The position numbers were made by a program, and so were the translations under genes. From contig JAYKXP010000005.1 in the NCBI GenBank assembly GCA_037176845.1, positions 1,141,457-1,205,456 of the forward strand: a stretch of DNA of 64,000 nt. The letters are read 5' to 3'. Below, one piece after another: positions 37,007 through 48,058 of the stretch; positions within the stretch are counted from its first letter, which is position 1, and the number at the start of each line of letters is the position of its first letter. Source of the DNA: Paramarasmius palmivorus (Eukaryota; Basidiomycota; Agaricomycetes; Agaricales; Marasmiaceae). Below the pieces are notes generated by a model that had not been told where the DNA came from, searched no databases, and saw nothing but the letters and a program-made list of their open reading frames with translations.

Positions 37007-38632
37007 TCAATAATCAAACTCCTCGTCCGAATCGAACCTTTTTCGTCTCCGCTTGGACCGCTTTGGTTCCTTCTTCAAAGGTGTATCCTTTAGGACTACT
37101 TCTGCTACCGCCTTGATCTTTTCAAAGTCTGTAGCAAAGAGTCTGTCACAAGCCAGGATCATAAGTTTTGTTGAAGGCATACCGCATTTAATGCGAAATG
37201 CAATCGCTTTGACCAAAGGCCCAACCAGTCGTTTCCGTCTGAGGTCAGATGGGCAATCCAACCCCACATCAAAACCAGCCTCCGATATCTCCAGCGTAGA
37301 TAGAGCTGGAAAAAGAGTCGATTTGGAGTTGGGCATCTTTTTCCCGAGGACTGGAACCAAATCATAAACGCAATTTCCATAAAACTGGACTGTTTTCAAT
37401 TTGGAGCATGAACCGAAGCAATCCTCAAAGGTGCGGACATCTTCATGATTGCAAGAAACTCTGAGAGTCTGAAGGTCTGGGAAGGGAATGGCGCGCACGA
37501 GATTCCCCGCAACATCGAAGGAGGTGACGTTCTGCGCCTTTACTAAGAACGCGAACTCAAGCCTGAGACCGAGCTCGCGTTCAGACGGTTTGGTAGAAGG
37601 TACACGAGTCCATGCAGTCAAGCACCCATGAGAATAGTCAACTGCTATTATCGGGATAGCGAGTACCTTCTGAAGCGAAGGCTTGACTAGGCGAAACTCT
37701 GCTTGTGCGTCCTCCGGAGACCGTGCGGTGGACCTGAGAACGAGATAAACAAATGTCGTAGAGGGGAAGATTAACTTGTCGACGAGGGTGGTACAGCTAA
37801 GGATGTTTGACCTCAATGTGAGGCGACGTAGATTGGGTAACGTCAGAGTAGGGAGTGATTCCCGAGCCGCCGTGCTAATATTCGGGACCGACTCTTCTAG
37901 AGCAAGGACCTCGAGCGCGGGCATATTGCGCAACACGTTCATAAAGTGAGAGGCGCTGGGTAGCATAGTGTCGTCCAGATTTCCTGCTATACTGAGTGTC
38001 GTGAGATCACTCAACAGTCTAGAGTTCCAGGGTATATGCACGTTGAACAGCTCCAAAGACCGGAGGCGAGGAGCTTCGTCCTGTAGAAACTGTTCAGGAA
38101 GAACAACGGTTCCGCCATATGTTTCCAAATATAGGGCTTGTAGTTTCGGCGCTGGTTTTCCCAACAAGGGAATGATCTCTCCAACAAGTTGGTTGTGGCT
38201 TGCCGCGATGTGAAGTGAAGCTATCCGGGAGACATTTTGGATAGCTTCTAATAATGGTTCTCGCACCGCAATCAATGGACGATGGAGCGCTGCTTTGATA
38301 TGGAGAGGTGTATTCCTTGCCCGTCGTAACATCTCCAAAGCCATATTTGATTTCTCAAATTCTGGCTCTGACCATAGAGACGGGGTATCAAGGGCAAGGG
38401 TTCGCCAACGACTGCACACATGGGTGCATCTGATGAGGGAGGAGATTTCAGTGTCGCTACGGAAAGCACAGTGCGCGAGAATCCGGCTCAGCAGTTCTGG
38501 CGGGAGACGGGAAATTGTCGTCAACGAGTTTCTTTGCGACCTAAGCTTTCGAATCTCCTCAAGTCGTGTCTGTAAGGTGGTCTTGTTGCTGTCACGGGAA
38601 ATCTGTGCTACTTTTTGGTCTATGGCCTGCAT
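37007..38632 (-). CDS. F-box protein
   Basis: This is an intronless 541-residue protein of the F-box/LRR-like type that is strongly expanded in mushrooms. It presumably recruits substrates to an SCF ubiquitin ligase, and the substrate is unknown. A short N-terminal coiled coil (residues 10-35) precedes the F-box around residues 40-90 (ISRLPPELLSRILAHCAF ... CTHVCSRWRTLAL ... SLW). The rest is a series of Leu-rich segments compatible with degenerate leucine-rich repeats. It ends in a basic cluster (RSKRRRKRFDSDEEFDY). It is divergent from RNase H1 copy B, 316 bp apart. Confidence 0.9.
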   Translation of the reverse strand: MQAIDQKVAQISRDSNKTTLQTRLEEIRKLRSQRNSLTTISRLPPELLSRILAHCAFRSDTEISSLIRCTHVCSRWRTLALDTPSLWSEPEFEKSNMALEMLRRARNTPLHIKAALHRPLIAVREPLLEAIQNVSRIASLHIAASHNQLVGEIIPLLGKPAPKLQALYLETYGGTVVLPEQFLQDEAPRLRSLELFNVHIPWNSRLLSDLTTLSIAGNLDDTMLPSASHFMNVLRNMPALEVLALEESVPNISTAARESLPTLTLPNLRRLTLRSNILSCTTLVDKLIFPSTTFVYLVLRSTARSPEDAQAEFRLVKPSLQKVLAIPIIAVDYSHGCLTAWTRVPSTKPSERELGLRLEFAFLVKAQNVTSFDVAGNLVRAIPFPDLQTLRVSCNHEDVRTFEDCFGSCSKLKTVQFYGNCVYDLVPVLGKKMPNSKSTLFPALSTLEISEAGFDVGLDCPSDLRRKRLVGPLVKAIAFRIKCGMPSTKLMILACDRLFATDFEKIKAVAEVVLKDTPLKKEPKRSKRRRKRFDSDEEFDY

Positions 38633-38948
38633 TGATGAGACATCTGAGCTGGCGTGTCATTGGATGAACGAAACTTGGAATAACATGGCAGAACCCACCG
38701 GTGACCATCTTCCCGAGCTGCATCCCGTACTTGACAGTCTCCTGGAGACTGGCAAAAGTGAGTGGTAGGAGCCCAGAATGGCAAGCGTGACGAGAGTTCG
38801 AGGACAAGTCGCGACCTGATGGCAGTGACAGTGACACCTTATTGATGCCAACAACGATGTTGGACTTGCTCTCGGAATCCTTCCTTCTGTACCGTGTCAC
38901 GTTCCCCGTGAATGACCGCAGCTATATAACGGCAGCGAGCAGTTGGGA
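38633..38948. promoter_or_regulatory. Divergent promoter region
   Basis: This 316-bp gap separates the F-box gene (-) from RNase H1 copy B (+). It must contain both promoters. A GCTATATAAC element at about 38921 could be the TATA box of the RNase H gene. Confidence 0.45.
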
Positions 38949-40854
38949 ATGACTACCGTACCCAAGTCTACCAACTCGATGCTCGAAGCAAAGATCCGAT
39001 ATTATGCAGTGAAAATAGGACGTAGTCCGGGTATCTTCTTTACCTGGTGAGTACAACAAAGAGTTTTCATTACTTCTGCAAACTGATCGTTGACAAAGGG
39101 AAGATTGTAAGCACCAGGTTCAAGGCTACCTCGGAGGGCGCTATAAGAAGTTCCTCGATCTCAAAGATGCAGAAGCCTGGCTTCTAGGTGCTCCGAGCCC
39201 AACGGAACCGAAGAGCATGGAACTCTCTGAAAGCCTTCACGTTCGCGATGTGGATGTCGTTGCAAATGATACACGCTCTACAGATATTCAACGGAGCCGC
39301 AAAGGGAAGGAAAGAGCTGTTGATGAACCTGAAGCCACAGTCGAGCATTGTGGGGACAGCGCCCCTTCGGATCAGTCTGAATCCTTGATTCAACCGGTGC
39401 CTTCATCATCCTCCAAAAGCAAGGGTAAACAGCGCGCGCCAGACCCCGAGCCGTGGAGTCCACCTCCCCCAACTCCGCCTCCCCTCACGCCCCACGACGA
39501 TTTCCCTGAGGAAGAATTCTTCTTCAGTGAGGACGAAGAACAAAATCCGTTGGATGATGAAGAACAGTACACAGACACCGAACCTGAAACTCCACCGGAG
39601 CCCATTAAATCTCGAAAGCTGAAGCGCAACAAAGACGGGAGTGGAAGTATCCGAGAAGATATTGTTGTGTACTGCGATGGTGCATGCCCCAACAATGGCA
39701 AAGAAAGCGCTAAGGCTGGTATTGGTGTGTGGTGGGGTCCTGACGATAAGAGGTTGGTTTCCTTCTGAGTTCGTTTCAGTCGTGGTCACACCACCTCAAC
39801 AGGAATCTTTCTGAGCGGTGTCCGGGACCTCAAAGCAATATCACTGCCGAGCTCACGGTATGATAATCTCTCATTCCATCGTGCTTATTAGCTGATCGTA
39901 CAAAGGCTGCCGTTCGAGCTCTGGAACCTACGCCTTTCAACCAAAAAAGGACATTGGTGATCAAGACCGACTCTGACTTTGTTATTCAATGTAATATGGC
40001 CCGATTTCTGTTGTTCAACTTCCATTGATTCGTTATTTTCAGGCATGACCCGCTACATCAAGACCTGGAAAGCCAATGGTTGGCGCAAGGCCGATGGCAA
40101 ACCTGTCAAGCATCCCGAATTGATCAGCTACCTCTCCGCTCTGATTGAAGTGCGCGAAGAACAGGGACAACCTGTCAGATTCGAATACGTCAAGGCTCAT
40201 TCGGGAATCGAGGGCAACGAGGGAGCAGATCAGCTTGCAGTCAAAGGAGCCCAGCTACCGGAGCGAACTCCCAAAAAGACCTGGGCAGAGAAGGAAGAGA
40301 GATACAGAAAGTTCGCTGGTGCTCCACGAGTTCGACACGAGGGTAGCGACCTACTTGCATTTGTTATTTCCAGCGACGGTCTGGAACCCGAAGAAGATCT
40401 GGACCTGGAGGTGCACGAGAACGACGATTCGATCTCAGCTCACTTTGCGAGAAAGAGGTCGAAGGCGAAAACTAAAGAGGCGAATCCGGAACCGTCTAGT
40501 CCACCTCCAGAGTCAATATCAACAATTCGGGCGGGTCCTTCAGGTGTCACAACTGCGCAGCTGACGCCAGTAGGCCCTCCTCAGCCGCTTTCGAGGAGAG
40601 AGGTGCAGGCACCTCAGACACCGCAAAAGAAATCTCCTCGAGATGAACAACAGCGGTTGGGTGAACTTGTGCGGTTGGGGATGAAAAAGCGGCCTGAGAC
40701 TCCTGAGACACCCCGGAAGAAAGAGCATACCGAAGAAGAGAAACGTTTAGCCGAGTTGATTCGGTCAGGGATGAAGAAACGGCCACGGGCACCTGGAGCT
40801 GTTGACTCAGCTGAAAACACAGCTGCCGGGGGTCTCCAACGCCGTCCAGATTGA
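38949..40854 (+). CDS. Ribonuclease H1 (copy B), viroplasmin-type N-terminus
   Basis: This is a second RNase H1 in the window. The viroplasmin hybrid-binding domain (YYAVKIGRSPGIFFTW then EDCKHQVQGYLGG) is at residues 18-60. A long Pro/Glu/Ser linker follows, then the RNase H domain with all four catalytic acids: D in YCDGAC, E in NITAEL, D in KTDSDF and D in GNEGAD. Five exons: 38949-39046, 39099-39752, one from 39803 encoding NLSERCPGPQ, one starting with AAVRALEPT, and the last ending at 40854. The C-terminus carries two tandem copies of a basic motif (RLGELVRLGMKKRP and RLAELIRSGMKKRP). Catalytic domain and exon phases match copy A, but linker and tail differ completely. Confidence 0.9.
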
Positions 40855-41469
40855 CCTCCGACAACTGGACATGTTCAGTTCTTTTCAGTTTCACTTCTAT
40901 GTAAACAAATTTACTCACCATGCGGAACGCACGATGCAGATTCACCCCATGCTCATGTACGGAGGGCTGTGCCCGAGAAGACGCAATAGAAAGATTAACG
41001 AGGCAATTGGGACCGTGTATTTTATTGTATGGCAATCTACACATCTGGTCATTATCTATCCCGATTTCTTGGAGTATACTGGGCGAAAGGACATGTCCGA
41101 GTCGGAAAATCTATGCAGGTTGGGGCTATCACAAGTTCTTGGTCACACCTTTCACTCACCTGTTAAGATATTACTAAGTGAGTGCTTCTAACTAGCGAGC
41201 TCAGTTCACCGCATTGCTATTCATAGAAATAGAACGAACCTGTGTTTATTCTGAACGATGATAAAAATCTACTTCAAAACTGAAACTCCGGTGTAATATG
41301 TCCGTTAACTCAACTTGCTGGTAGCATAAAAGCCACTCGCTGGTGGACGGTCACCACATTCACCCTTCTATTCCCCTCTTCTCTCTTCATAAGGTACGCA
41401 CACGAGCTGTTTCTGTTGCTGTTCGCTCACCGTCCTTCTACTCTGGTAGTTTTCCGTTCATCGATCAGC
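40855..41469. promoter_or_regulatory. Intergenic and promoter of small secreted protein 1
   Basis: This 0.6 kb separates two genes on the same strand. A CATAAAAG TATA-like box at about 41325 lies some 145 bp before the next start codon, and a pyrimidine-rich leader follows it. No other gene is seen. Confidence 0.45.
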
Positions 41470-41999
41470 ATGCGTTTCTCCACTGTCTTCGCCGCCCTTG
41501 CAACCGCCGGCTTCGCCGCTGCGACACCTCTGGAATCCCGTCAGGAAGCGCTGCGTTTTGGTGTCGTTAACGTTGACCCTAGTACTGGTCCTGTTGCCCC
41601 AGGACAGGTTTGTTCGGTTCCATACATGCTCGATGCATCCGTTCACATCTTATCCACAGACTTTCAACATTCGTTATGATTCTTCCAAAGCTCGCTATCA
41701 CCCCATGTTTGTTGACTTCTTTGTCCAAGGCAAGTTCGCAGACACTGGGAACTTCACTCCTCGTCTACTCCTCTCTCGGAACGATTTCGGAGCAAACGAT
41801 GTAACTCTAAACTATACCGCCACCGTAAGCCCTTTCCAGTTTTAACAGAAGTTAAAGTCTTATCTTGGCGTAGCTCCCTCCTGTTGACAAGCTCGGAAGC
41901 ACCAACAGTTGGTCGGTCTGGGCCGATATCACTTTCCCCGTCGATGGCTTTGTCGAAGTTGGTGGTACCAGCACTGGCTTGGCGGTTCAGTCGGCTTAA
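41470..41999 (+). CDS. Small secreted protein 1
   Basis: This is a 142-residue protein of unknown function with a clear signal peptide (MRFSTVFAALATAGFAAATP). Three exons: 41470-41607, 41660-41824, 41874-41999. The mature part contains no cysteine. It is a paralogue of the protein at 48476-48988. Both share the signal-peptide start MRFST, the motif GQ at the end of exon 1, FVDF(F/Y)(V/I)QG, LSRNxFGAxD and two introns at matching places in phase 0. A Trp-containing strand (NSWSVWADITF) aligns with NWKVWAFATYL of the other copy. The fold is presumably a small beta-sandwich, which is inference only. Extracellular location is predicted. Confidence 0.82.
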
Positions 42000-42206
42000 C
42001 GTATTTATGAATCGCCAAATTATGGACATCTTTTGACAGAGTAGTACCTATACCCGTAATTAGTGTTCTTTGAATGCTATCGCACCGGAAATTGATTTTG
42101 AGATCTTGGTGAACGAGCGCTTATTCCCCTTGCTCTGACCACAACATCCACCGAGATCCCTCGAAGTTCAACGTTAAACTCTCCCATCCTACTGCCAATA
42201 CCGCTC

Positions 42207-43416
42207 ATGGCAAAAGGAAGAGGGAAAGCAACACTGAAATCTGCCTTACAATCCCAACAATCACGACTAAAGGCCAAAGAACGTGCTGCTCATGCTGCTG
42301 AAATCGCGAGAGTAAACGACGATAGAGCACGCAGGAAAGGTGGAAACAAGAAAATGAAACTGGACTCAAGAACTCTTGATTCAGAAAAGGGGAAAGGAGT
42401 TGATGTGCATTGGAAGGGAAAATCAAAGGCAGCTACTCAGGATATACCCCGGCGTCCAACGATTCCTTTCAACCCGACAGACACCATTCTTCTTGTAGGA
42501 GAAGGCAATTTCTCGTTTGCTCGCGCGTTAGCAGCGTGTAGCGATACCGGATCCTCGTCTTCGACACATCCAGCTCTTATATCCCTTGCTCATTTGCCCG
42601 CAAAAAATATCACCGCAACTGCACACGACACAGAAGAAGAGTGCTACGAGAAATATCCCGATGCTCGAGAAATCGTGGAAGAGCTCCGATCGAAGGGTGT
42701 TGAGGTGGAGTTTGGTGTTGATGCAGGAAAACTAGAAGTGCTAGCGAAGGGTAAGGCGAAAGGCAAGGGCAAGGAACTGAGGAGATGGGATAAAATAGTA
42801 TGGAACTTTCCGCACGCTGGTATGATTTTTACCTGCTATTCAAAGCTGTAGAGAGCTGATGCTTTGATCAGGTAAAGGTATCACAGACCAAGACCGGAAT
42901 ATACTCTCGAACCAATTACTTATACTGAGCTTTCTGCGCTCGGCCGCAAAAGTCCTAAAACAAGGGCCAGTACCGGATGTGATGGCTGCATCGGGCAAGA
43001 AGAGAAAACGAAAGGCTGATGAAGATGACGATGAAGATGATGAGGATGGTCAACAGTCAGAAGGCGAAGATGCATCACAAACGACGTCGCCTTCAGGCTC
43101 GAGAGGGACAGTGTTGATCACATTGCGAAATGTCACACCGTATACTCTTTGGTGGGTGTATGTATATTTTACAGTGCAAATGGCCTAACTATCTTGGCCT
43201 AGGGATGTCCCAAAACTAGCTAAAAGCCCGCCGCCTCCTACACAAGGCAGTACACCTTCGAACCCAAAATACACCCTTCTACGATCTTTTGTGTTTTACA
43301 GAAGTTTATGGAGAGGGTACGAACATCGGATGACAAAGGGAGAGCGGGTAAATGGGCAAGGGAAGACCGGTGAAGGTGGAGAAGACAGAACCTGGGAGTT
43401 CTGTCTGAAGGATTGA
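42207..43416 (+). CDS. Bmt5-like 25S rRNA (uridine-N3) methyltransferase domain protein (DUF2431)
   Basis: This is a Rossmann-fold methyltransferase of the DUF2431 family, to which yeast Bmt5 belongs. Bmt5 methylates 25S rRNA at N3 of a uridine in the nucleolus. The N-terminal 80 residues are Lys/Arg-rich (RRKGGNKKMKL). The SAM-binding region is recognisable from TILLVGEGNFSFARAL, and the downstream DKIVWNFPHAGKGITDQDRN stretch is the second family signature. Three exons, with introns at about 42820-42870 and 43153-43201. A Lys/Asp/Glu-rich insertion (near SGKKRKRKADEDDDEDDEDG) interrupts the C-terminal half. The length is about 370 residues. The start is the first ATG (MAKGRGKATLK). Confidence 0.85.
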
Positions 43417-43482
43417 TCACTGTGGTCGCATATGGTTAGGCGTGGCTCAAGAATATGTGTATCCACTCACTTGTGACTTGAA

Positions 43483-44361
43483 TTATCCCACGACCAAATT
43501 TGATGAGCGATCCTGAGTCTCTTCCTCTTCCTCACGCGCAGAGTCTCTAATAATCCCTCGGCGCTCCCAAACCTCATGCAATACGAGGGTATCGCGTATT
43601 ACGTCCGTCAAACGACGCTCGATCTCGATGATCATCTTGACTAGTTCCCGGTCCTCGTCTCGTGGAGCCTTGTCTGAGGAAGCTGGCAAGTCGGACAGCA
43701 ACAGGGTATGAATATGTAGAACTGCTGAACAAATCCCTTCTCCCGCTCGCTCGTCCATGCATCGAGAATCGCCTAGCTGACCCTGGCTCATAGCATACAA
43801 TAATACCAGAGGGCTTGGAACAAATCGGTTTTCCATGTCGGTCAGCTGCCGGCAGGCTTCGAGAAAGGGCCCCATTAGCTTGATGTAGTAAAGAGCGACC
43901 TCAATTGGATCCCCAAAGTCAAGGGCATGATAATGTTCGCAATCGTATCGGTGCATTTCCTGTACTGTTTGAAGCACGTTTCTGAACCTGGACTCCATTT
44001 CCTCCATTGCTTCCTTGTCAAAAGCTGCTAAAGAACCAGAAGCTACCCTTCGATAGGTTTCCGCGAAAATGCCAAGAAGAAAGCCGCCACCCAAGAGCAC
44101 TGGGAAGAGGTTCAACTATCTTTGTTTTCATAACAGGGCCCACTTACTCAAATTGAGAACAGCTGCTCGAGCTACGGCTTTGGGTGAAGGTGTCCAATTG
44201 TCGTTAGCTGGTCTGGAGAATGCCAGTCGACTCATCATGGGGATGCCCGAGTGTCGAAGCCTCGCCCTAATGAACGGTTGTTGGCATCCAAGCAGTGCCG
44301 AGCGTTGTGTTCGGAATGCGACGTTGAGACTCCTACAGCTGGTCATCGAGAGCACGTTCAT
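43483..44361 (-). CDS. Orphan protein with mitochondrial-type presequence
   Basis: The function is unknown. Two exons give about 275 residues. Exon 1 (from ATG 44361) is rich in Arg and Ser and poor in acidic residues (SMTSCRSLNVAFRTQRSALL), like a mitochondrial targeting sequence. A 48-nt intron (GTAAGT...CCCAG) joins it to a hydrophobic segment (MLLGGGFLLGIFAETYRRVA) that could be a single inner-membrane anchor. A helical, acidic domain follows (MESRFRNVLQTVQEMH, YYIKLMGPFLEACRQL). It ends with EEEEETQDRSSNLVVG. The stop lies 66 bp from that of the convergent methyltransferase gene. I recognise no family. Confidence 0.68.
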
Positions 44362-44579
44362 GGTAGACCGGGTTCAAGTGACACTAGGCTTCTATTGGCA
44401 TGTGAGAACACTTCTCTTGATGGTAATAGTTGGAGACTTGAACAGGTGACCGACTGCGAAGAAGTTCACGTCAAACTTTCAGCCACGTCCAGATTCAAGG
44501 ACTTGAACTTATCACCCAGGGTCGAGTACGTCTGTGTAATATAAAAATTATGAATTAGTATAATAGCACGTAACGAACA

Positions 44580-45467
44580 CTACGGTGGCGGGGATGACGA
44601 TCCATTTTGCTCCTCTTCCAAAGCCTTCTTCAATCCTTCTAATGTCCTCGCTAGTTGCCCACCAGCCGCCTGGCTCAACACGCCGGCAATTTGAGCCCCA
44701 GGAGCACTCAACAACCCAACTATCTGCGCACGAAGCGTGTCTAATGTAGGCAGCTCGGCAACACCCTTCACACCCTGAGGTAAGAAGACCTTGCCCTCTA
44801 TGAGTGCACCCATAACCTTCATATCCGGTACCAACTCGGGGCGTGAACGTTTCATTCTCCTACCGGGTTGGTCGGGATCAGCTTTCTTCGCAGCCTCCTC
44901 CTTTGCGATCTGTTCTGGTGTCTTTGGTGGTCGTGGGGGAGCACTTCGTTCCATGGCGCGTAAAATAGCTGAAAGGAGTGGCGGTTCGAGAGGCGGGAAT
45001 TGGAGAACGGCGTAGTTGCCTGGTGTATTATTGATCATTGCCTCGAAATCCTGAAGGTTTACTCCTGCATGTGCGCGAAGAGCAGCACCAAATATTGAAG
45101 TGCGAATGACGGTAAGAGTCGGAATGTCCGCCTCGGTAATTGGTTTCGGGGAATCCAGCGAAGCCCTTTTGGCTTGAATGTCGTAGTATTTTCGTGCTGC
45201 AGCGGCTATGTCGCTCCGTAGCTTTTTAAGCCGGTTGGCAGAGAAATCTTCATGGTGAAGAATGATAAGGGGAGAGCCGTTATGAGTCGAGGAAAGGATT
45301 CGGGTGTACCAGTTGTACTGGAAGTTTTTCTTTCCGGTGTAGACGCGTGGATAGGCTTTGCCTTCTAATGGAACGTGCTCTTTCACCGAGATGGCATAGT
45401 TCCTCGTCGCGATTGTCGACGGCGAAGAGAGCCTGCTCGTCGACGCTGCCAGTCGACGTGCAAACAT
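44580..45467 (-). CDS. Mitochondrial ribosomal protein uL10m
   Basis: This is a component of the stalk base of the large mitochondrial ribosomal subunit. It is an intronless frame of 295 residues from ATG 45467 (MFARRLAASTSRLSSPSTIA), which begins with an Arg/Ser-rich mitochondrial presequence. The L10 core is visible from FQYNWYTRILSSTHNGSPLI and FSANRLKKLRSDIAAAARKY through MGALIEGKVFLPQGVKGVAE, followed by a helix-rich Ala/Gln C-terminus. An upstream in-frame GTG is not used as a start. The start codon is only 67 bp from that of the divergent FIP1 gene. Confidence 0.88.
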   Translation of the reverse strand: MFARRLAASTSRLSSPSTIATRNYAISVKEHVPLEGKAYPRVYTGKKNFQYNWYTRILSSTHNGSPLIILHHEDFSANRLKKLRSDIAAAARKYYDIQAKRASLDSPKPITEADIPTLTVIRTSIFGAALRAHAGVNLQDFEAMINNTPGNYAVLQFPPLEPPLLSAILRAMERSAPPRPPKTPEQIAKEEAAKKADPDQPGRRMKRSRPELVPDMKVMGALIEGKVFLPQGVKGVAELPTLDTLRAQIVGLLSAPGAQIAGVLSQAAGGQLARTLEGLKKALEEEQNGSSSPPP

Positions 45468-45534
45468 GGGAGAAGTCTGGAAGCGAGTGACAGTGAATGT
45501 GACTGTCACGTTCCTCCTGGATCCTTCCTCGACA
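45468..45534. promoter_or_regulatory. Very short bidirectional promoter (uL10m / FIP1)
   Basis: Only 67 bp separate the two divergent start codons. The gap contains GTGACAGTGAATGTGACTGTC, a near-palindromic arrangement of GTGAC/GTCAC-like repeats, which could be a shared factor-binding site. The core promoters and leaders must overlap each other or the coding sequences. Confidence 0.5.
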
Positions 45535-48058
45535 ATGATGCTGTATGCCCCGTTTACTGTTTATTCGTGAATTTTTACTGACTTGTTATTCTTAAGAGAC
45601 GAAGACGACGACGACTATCTTTATGGTACATCTACAGGGGACCAGAATCAACCAAAGGCCGAGAGTCAGCCAACAGCCAATTCCGGTGAGGGTCAATTCA
45701 CTATGTCGGGCTTTCCTCTGGGCGGTCTTGTCGTTCCTACCTTCCCTGTTGTATCTCATGCATCAATGAAAACGGACTTTTTGACACATTTTGCTCGTGC
45801 TAGCCCCAGTGTCCCACCCGTAAGTTGCGATCAGCAAAGTCTTCACGCGTCTGGTCATGGTGAAATTTTGGTATAGAAAACCTGTGGAAAATGCCTTGGT
45901 CACCAACGGAATCGTCTCTCAACTGGAGGCTGCTGCAGAAAGTCAAATAGCCCAGCAACAATATCAACAAGCAAAAGATGAAGATGAACCACTACCAGGA
46001 TTCAACCGAGACGAAGAACAAAAACAAGGGAATGCCCAAGAAGATGGCTCGGAGGAAGGCGGTGTAGACGGAGGCGACAGCGACGAGGAAGAAGACGAGG
46101 ACGTGAGTCATGTCAAGCCCTTCCTTGTAGTATTGAACTTATGTCTCGCAGATTGAAATTATTATGGAAGCCGCACCACGGTCTATTGATTTTCGGTACG
46201 TACCTATACACTATAAGATATTCCAATCCCAAGTAATATATACATATCATCTCCAGAAGCCAAAATACACAGAGCAGACCCCCGCAAAATCGCAGCGTAA
46301 GCGCAACCCAACAAACCCACACACCCGTAAAAGGTAGGCGCGCTTCCTGCAGTTAACTCAAAATATTGACAAGTAGTATCAGCACCTCCACCTTCACTCA
46401 CAACCGAATACACCCCCATTCAGCGAGGAGTCGTCGCCACCCCTTCAAAACCCCAACTACCTGTACCCTCTGCAAATGCACAGCCAGTTGCATCCCACAC
46501 GGGAGTTCCTGTGGATGAATCTTCGCATATTGACCCCTCGACTCTGCCACCAGCTACTGCACCTCCTTCGCACCCTAAAATTGACCCTAATGAAGCCGGC
46601 ATGTTAGATGGAAGGTCTATATTCGAGGTCGACATTAGCGCCATGTCCGAAAAACCGTGGAGACGTCCTGGTTCCGATATAAGTGACTGGTTCAACTACG
46701 GCTTCGACGAAATAAGCTGGGAAGCCTATTGCTATCGAAGGAGAGAGATGGGAGACGTTGCAGGTGTCATGAAAGTAAACGTACTCGTGAGTATCTTCTT
46801 TCGCTTGTATTATAGAAAGCTTTCATTCATTATTCAATTTCCAGAACTTTGCCGGAATGCAAGAAGAACAGTTGACTGCGCTTCCACCCGAAGTTCGACA
46901 AATGGTTATGACGGGTACCTCAGCCATGATGAATCAAATGAACCAGGTTAATCAAGCAATTGCTGGCGCTGGGAACAATGGCATGGGTGGAGGTAAAGAT
47001 GGACTCATTTGAGTGTTTAGCATCTATTGACGAATGTGGTTTTAGATATGGGTATGAACCCTGGAATGATACCCCCAGGTATGATGATGGATATGTCAGG
47101 GAACATGGGAATGATGAATCCCATGGCCGGTATGGGAATGAATGGCGATATGGGCATGGGTCAAATGGGCGGTGGAATGCCTATGGATGGACAACCACAA
47201 GGCGGCATGCCTGGTGGTATGCCCGGACCTGTACCAGGAAATGCTACGCCAGAGCAAGTTGCAGGGATGAACATGATGCAAGATGGGGGCTTCCCCGGTG
47301 CTATGGGCATGGGGATGGAGTTCGGAATGCAGGTTTGTCTGTTTGATGTTCATACTTATCAGAGATAGCTTAAGTGGCACAAAATGGCATAGGATCAAAA
47401 CCAGATGTTCCAGGGAATGGACCAACCGCAACCTGTACCGCCGTCCGCACCTGGAGGTGCAGGTACACCAGTGCCAGGTGTAGGTCCGCGTCCTGCAGTT
47501 CAAACACCGCAACCGTATGCACCAAGAGGCCGTGGAATTGCCTCTGGTCCTGGTATGCGAGGGCGAGTTTTCCCAGCACGAGGACGTGGAAGAGGGATGT
47601 ATGGGGGCGTCGAAGGTGGTATGTGATCGCCTCGACTCTTTCTACGCATATTGTTAATCACAGTATCCAGCTCCGACAGCACCAGCTCGGCCAGCATCCC
47701 CTTTACCACCGAACGTTCCAACAGGTCCACGAAATGCGAATAAGTACAAGGATAGGGACGGTAATGCACCTGCAGTGGATGGTTTGGATTATGGTGGAGA
47801 ACGCGAACGAGAGCGAGATCCCAGAGATTCTAGGGGTGACCGCGATAGTAGGGATCGTGACAGGGATAGAGATAGAGACAGAGACAGGAGAGATAAGACC
47901 CGAACGCCGAGTCGAGAGCCGGATGAAAGATCTTCGTCGAGTCGGTATGCCACACGTTTCAGTTGAAAGTTTCGCAGCTCCAATCTAACTGTCATTTCCC
48001 CAGGAAGCGGAGGAGTTCGCCGAGCCTTGACGACGGTCGGAGCTCCAAGCGGCGCTAA
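45535..48058 (+). CDS. FIP1: Pre-mRNA polyadenylation factor Fip1
   Basis: Fip1 links poly(A) polymerase to the cleavage and polyadenylation factor in the nucleus. Exon 1 is only 8 nt (ATGATGCT, 45535-45542). Exon 2 starts at 45597 with an acidic stretch (DEDDDDYLYG). The Fip1 signature is intact near 46.6-46.75 kb: FEVDISAMSEKPWRRPGSD then SDWFNYGFDEISWEAYC. It is followed by a Met/Gly-rich region, Pro/Gly/Arg-rich segments and an Arg/Asp/Glu repeat tail (RDRDRDRDRDRDRR) encoded by a simple repeat near 47.84-47.90 kb. The last exon ends RSSKRR at 48058. It has about ten exons. One acceptor (near 47.68 kb) was chosen over a competing CAG because only it keeps the long Arg/Asp frame open. Confidence 0.9.
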
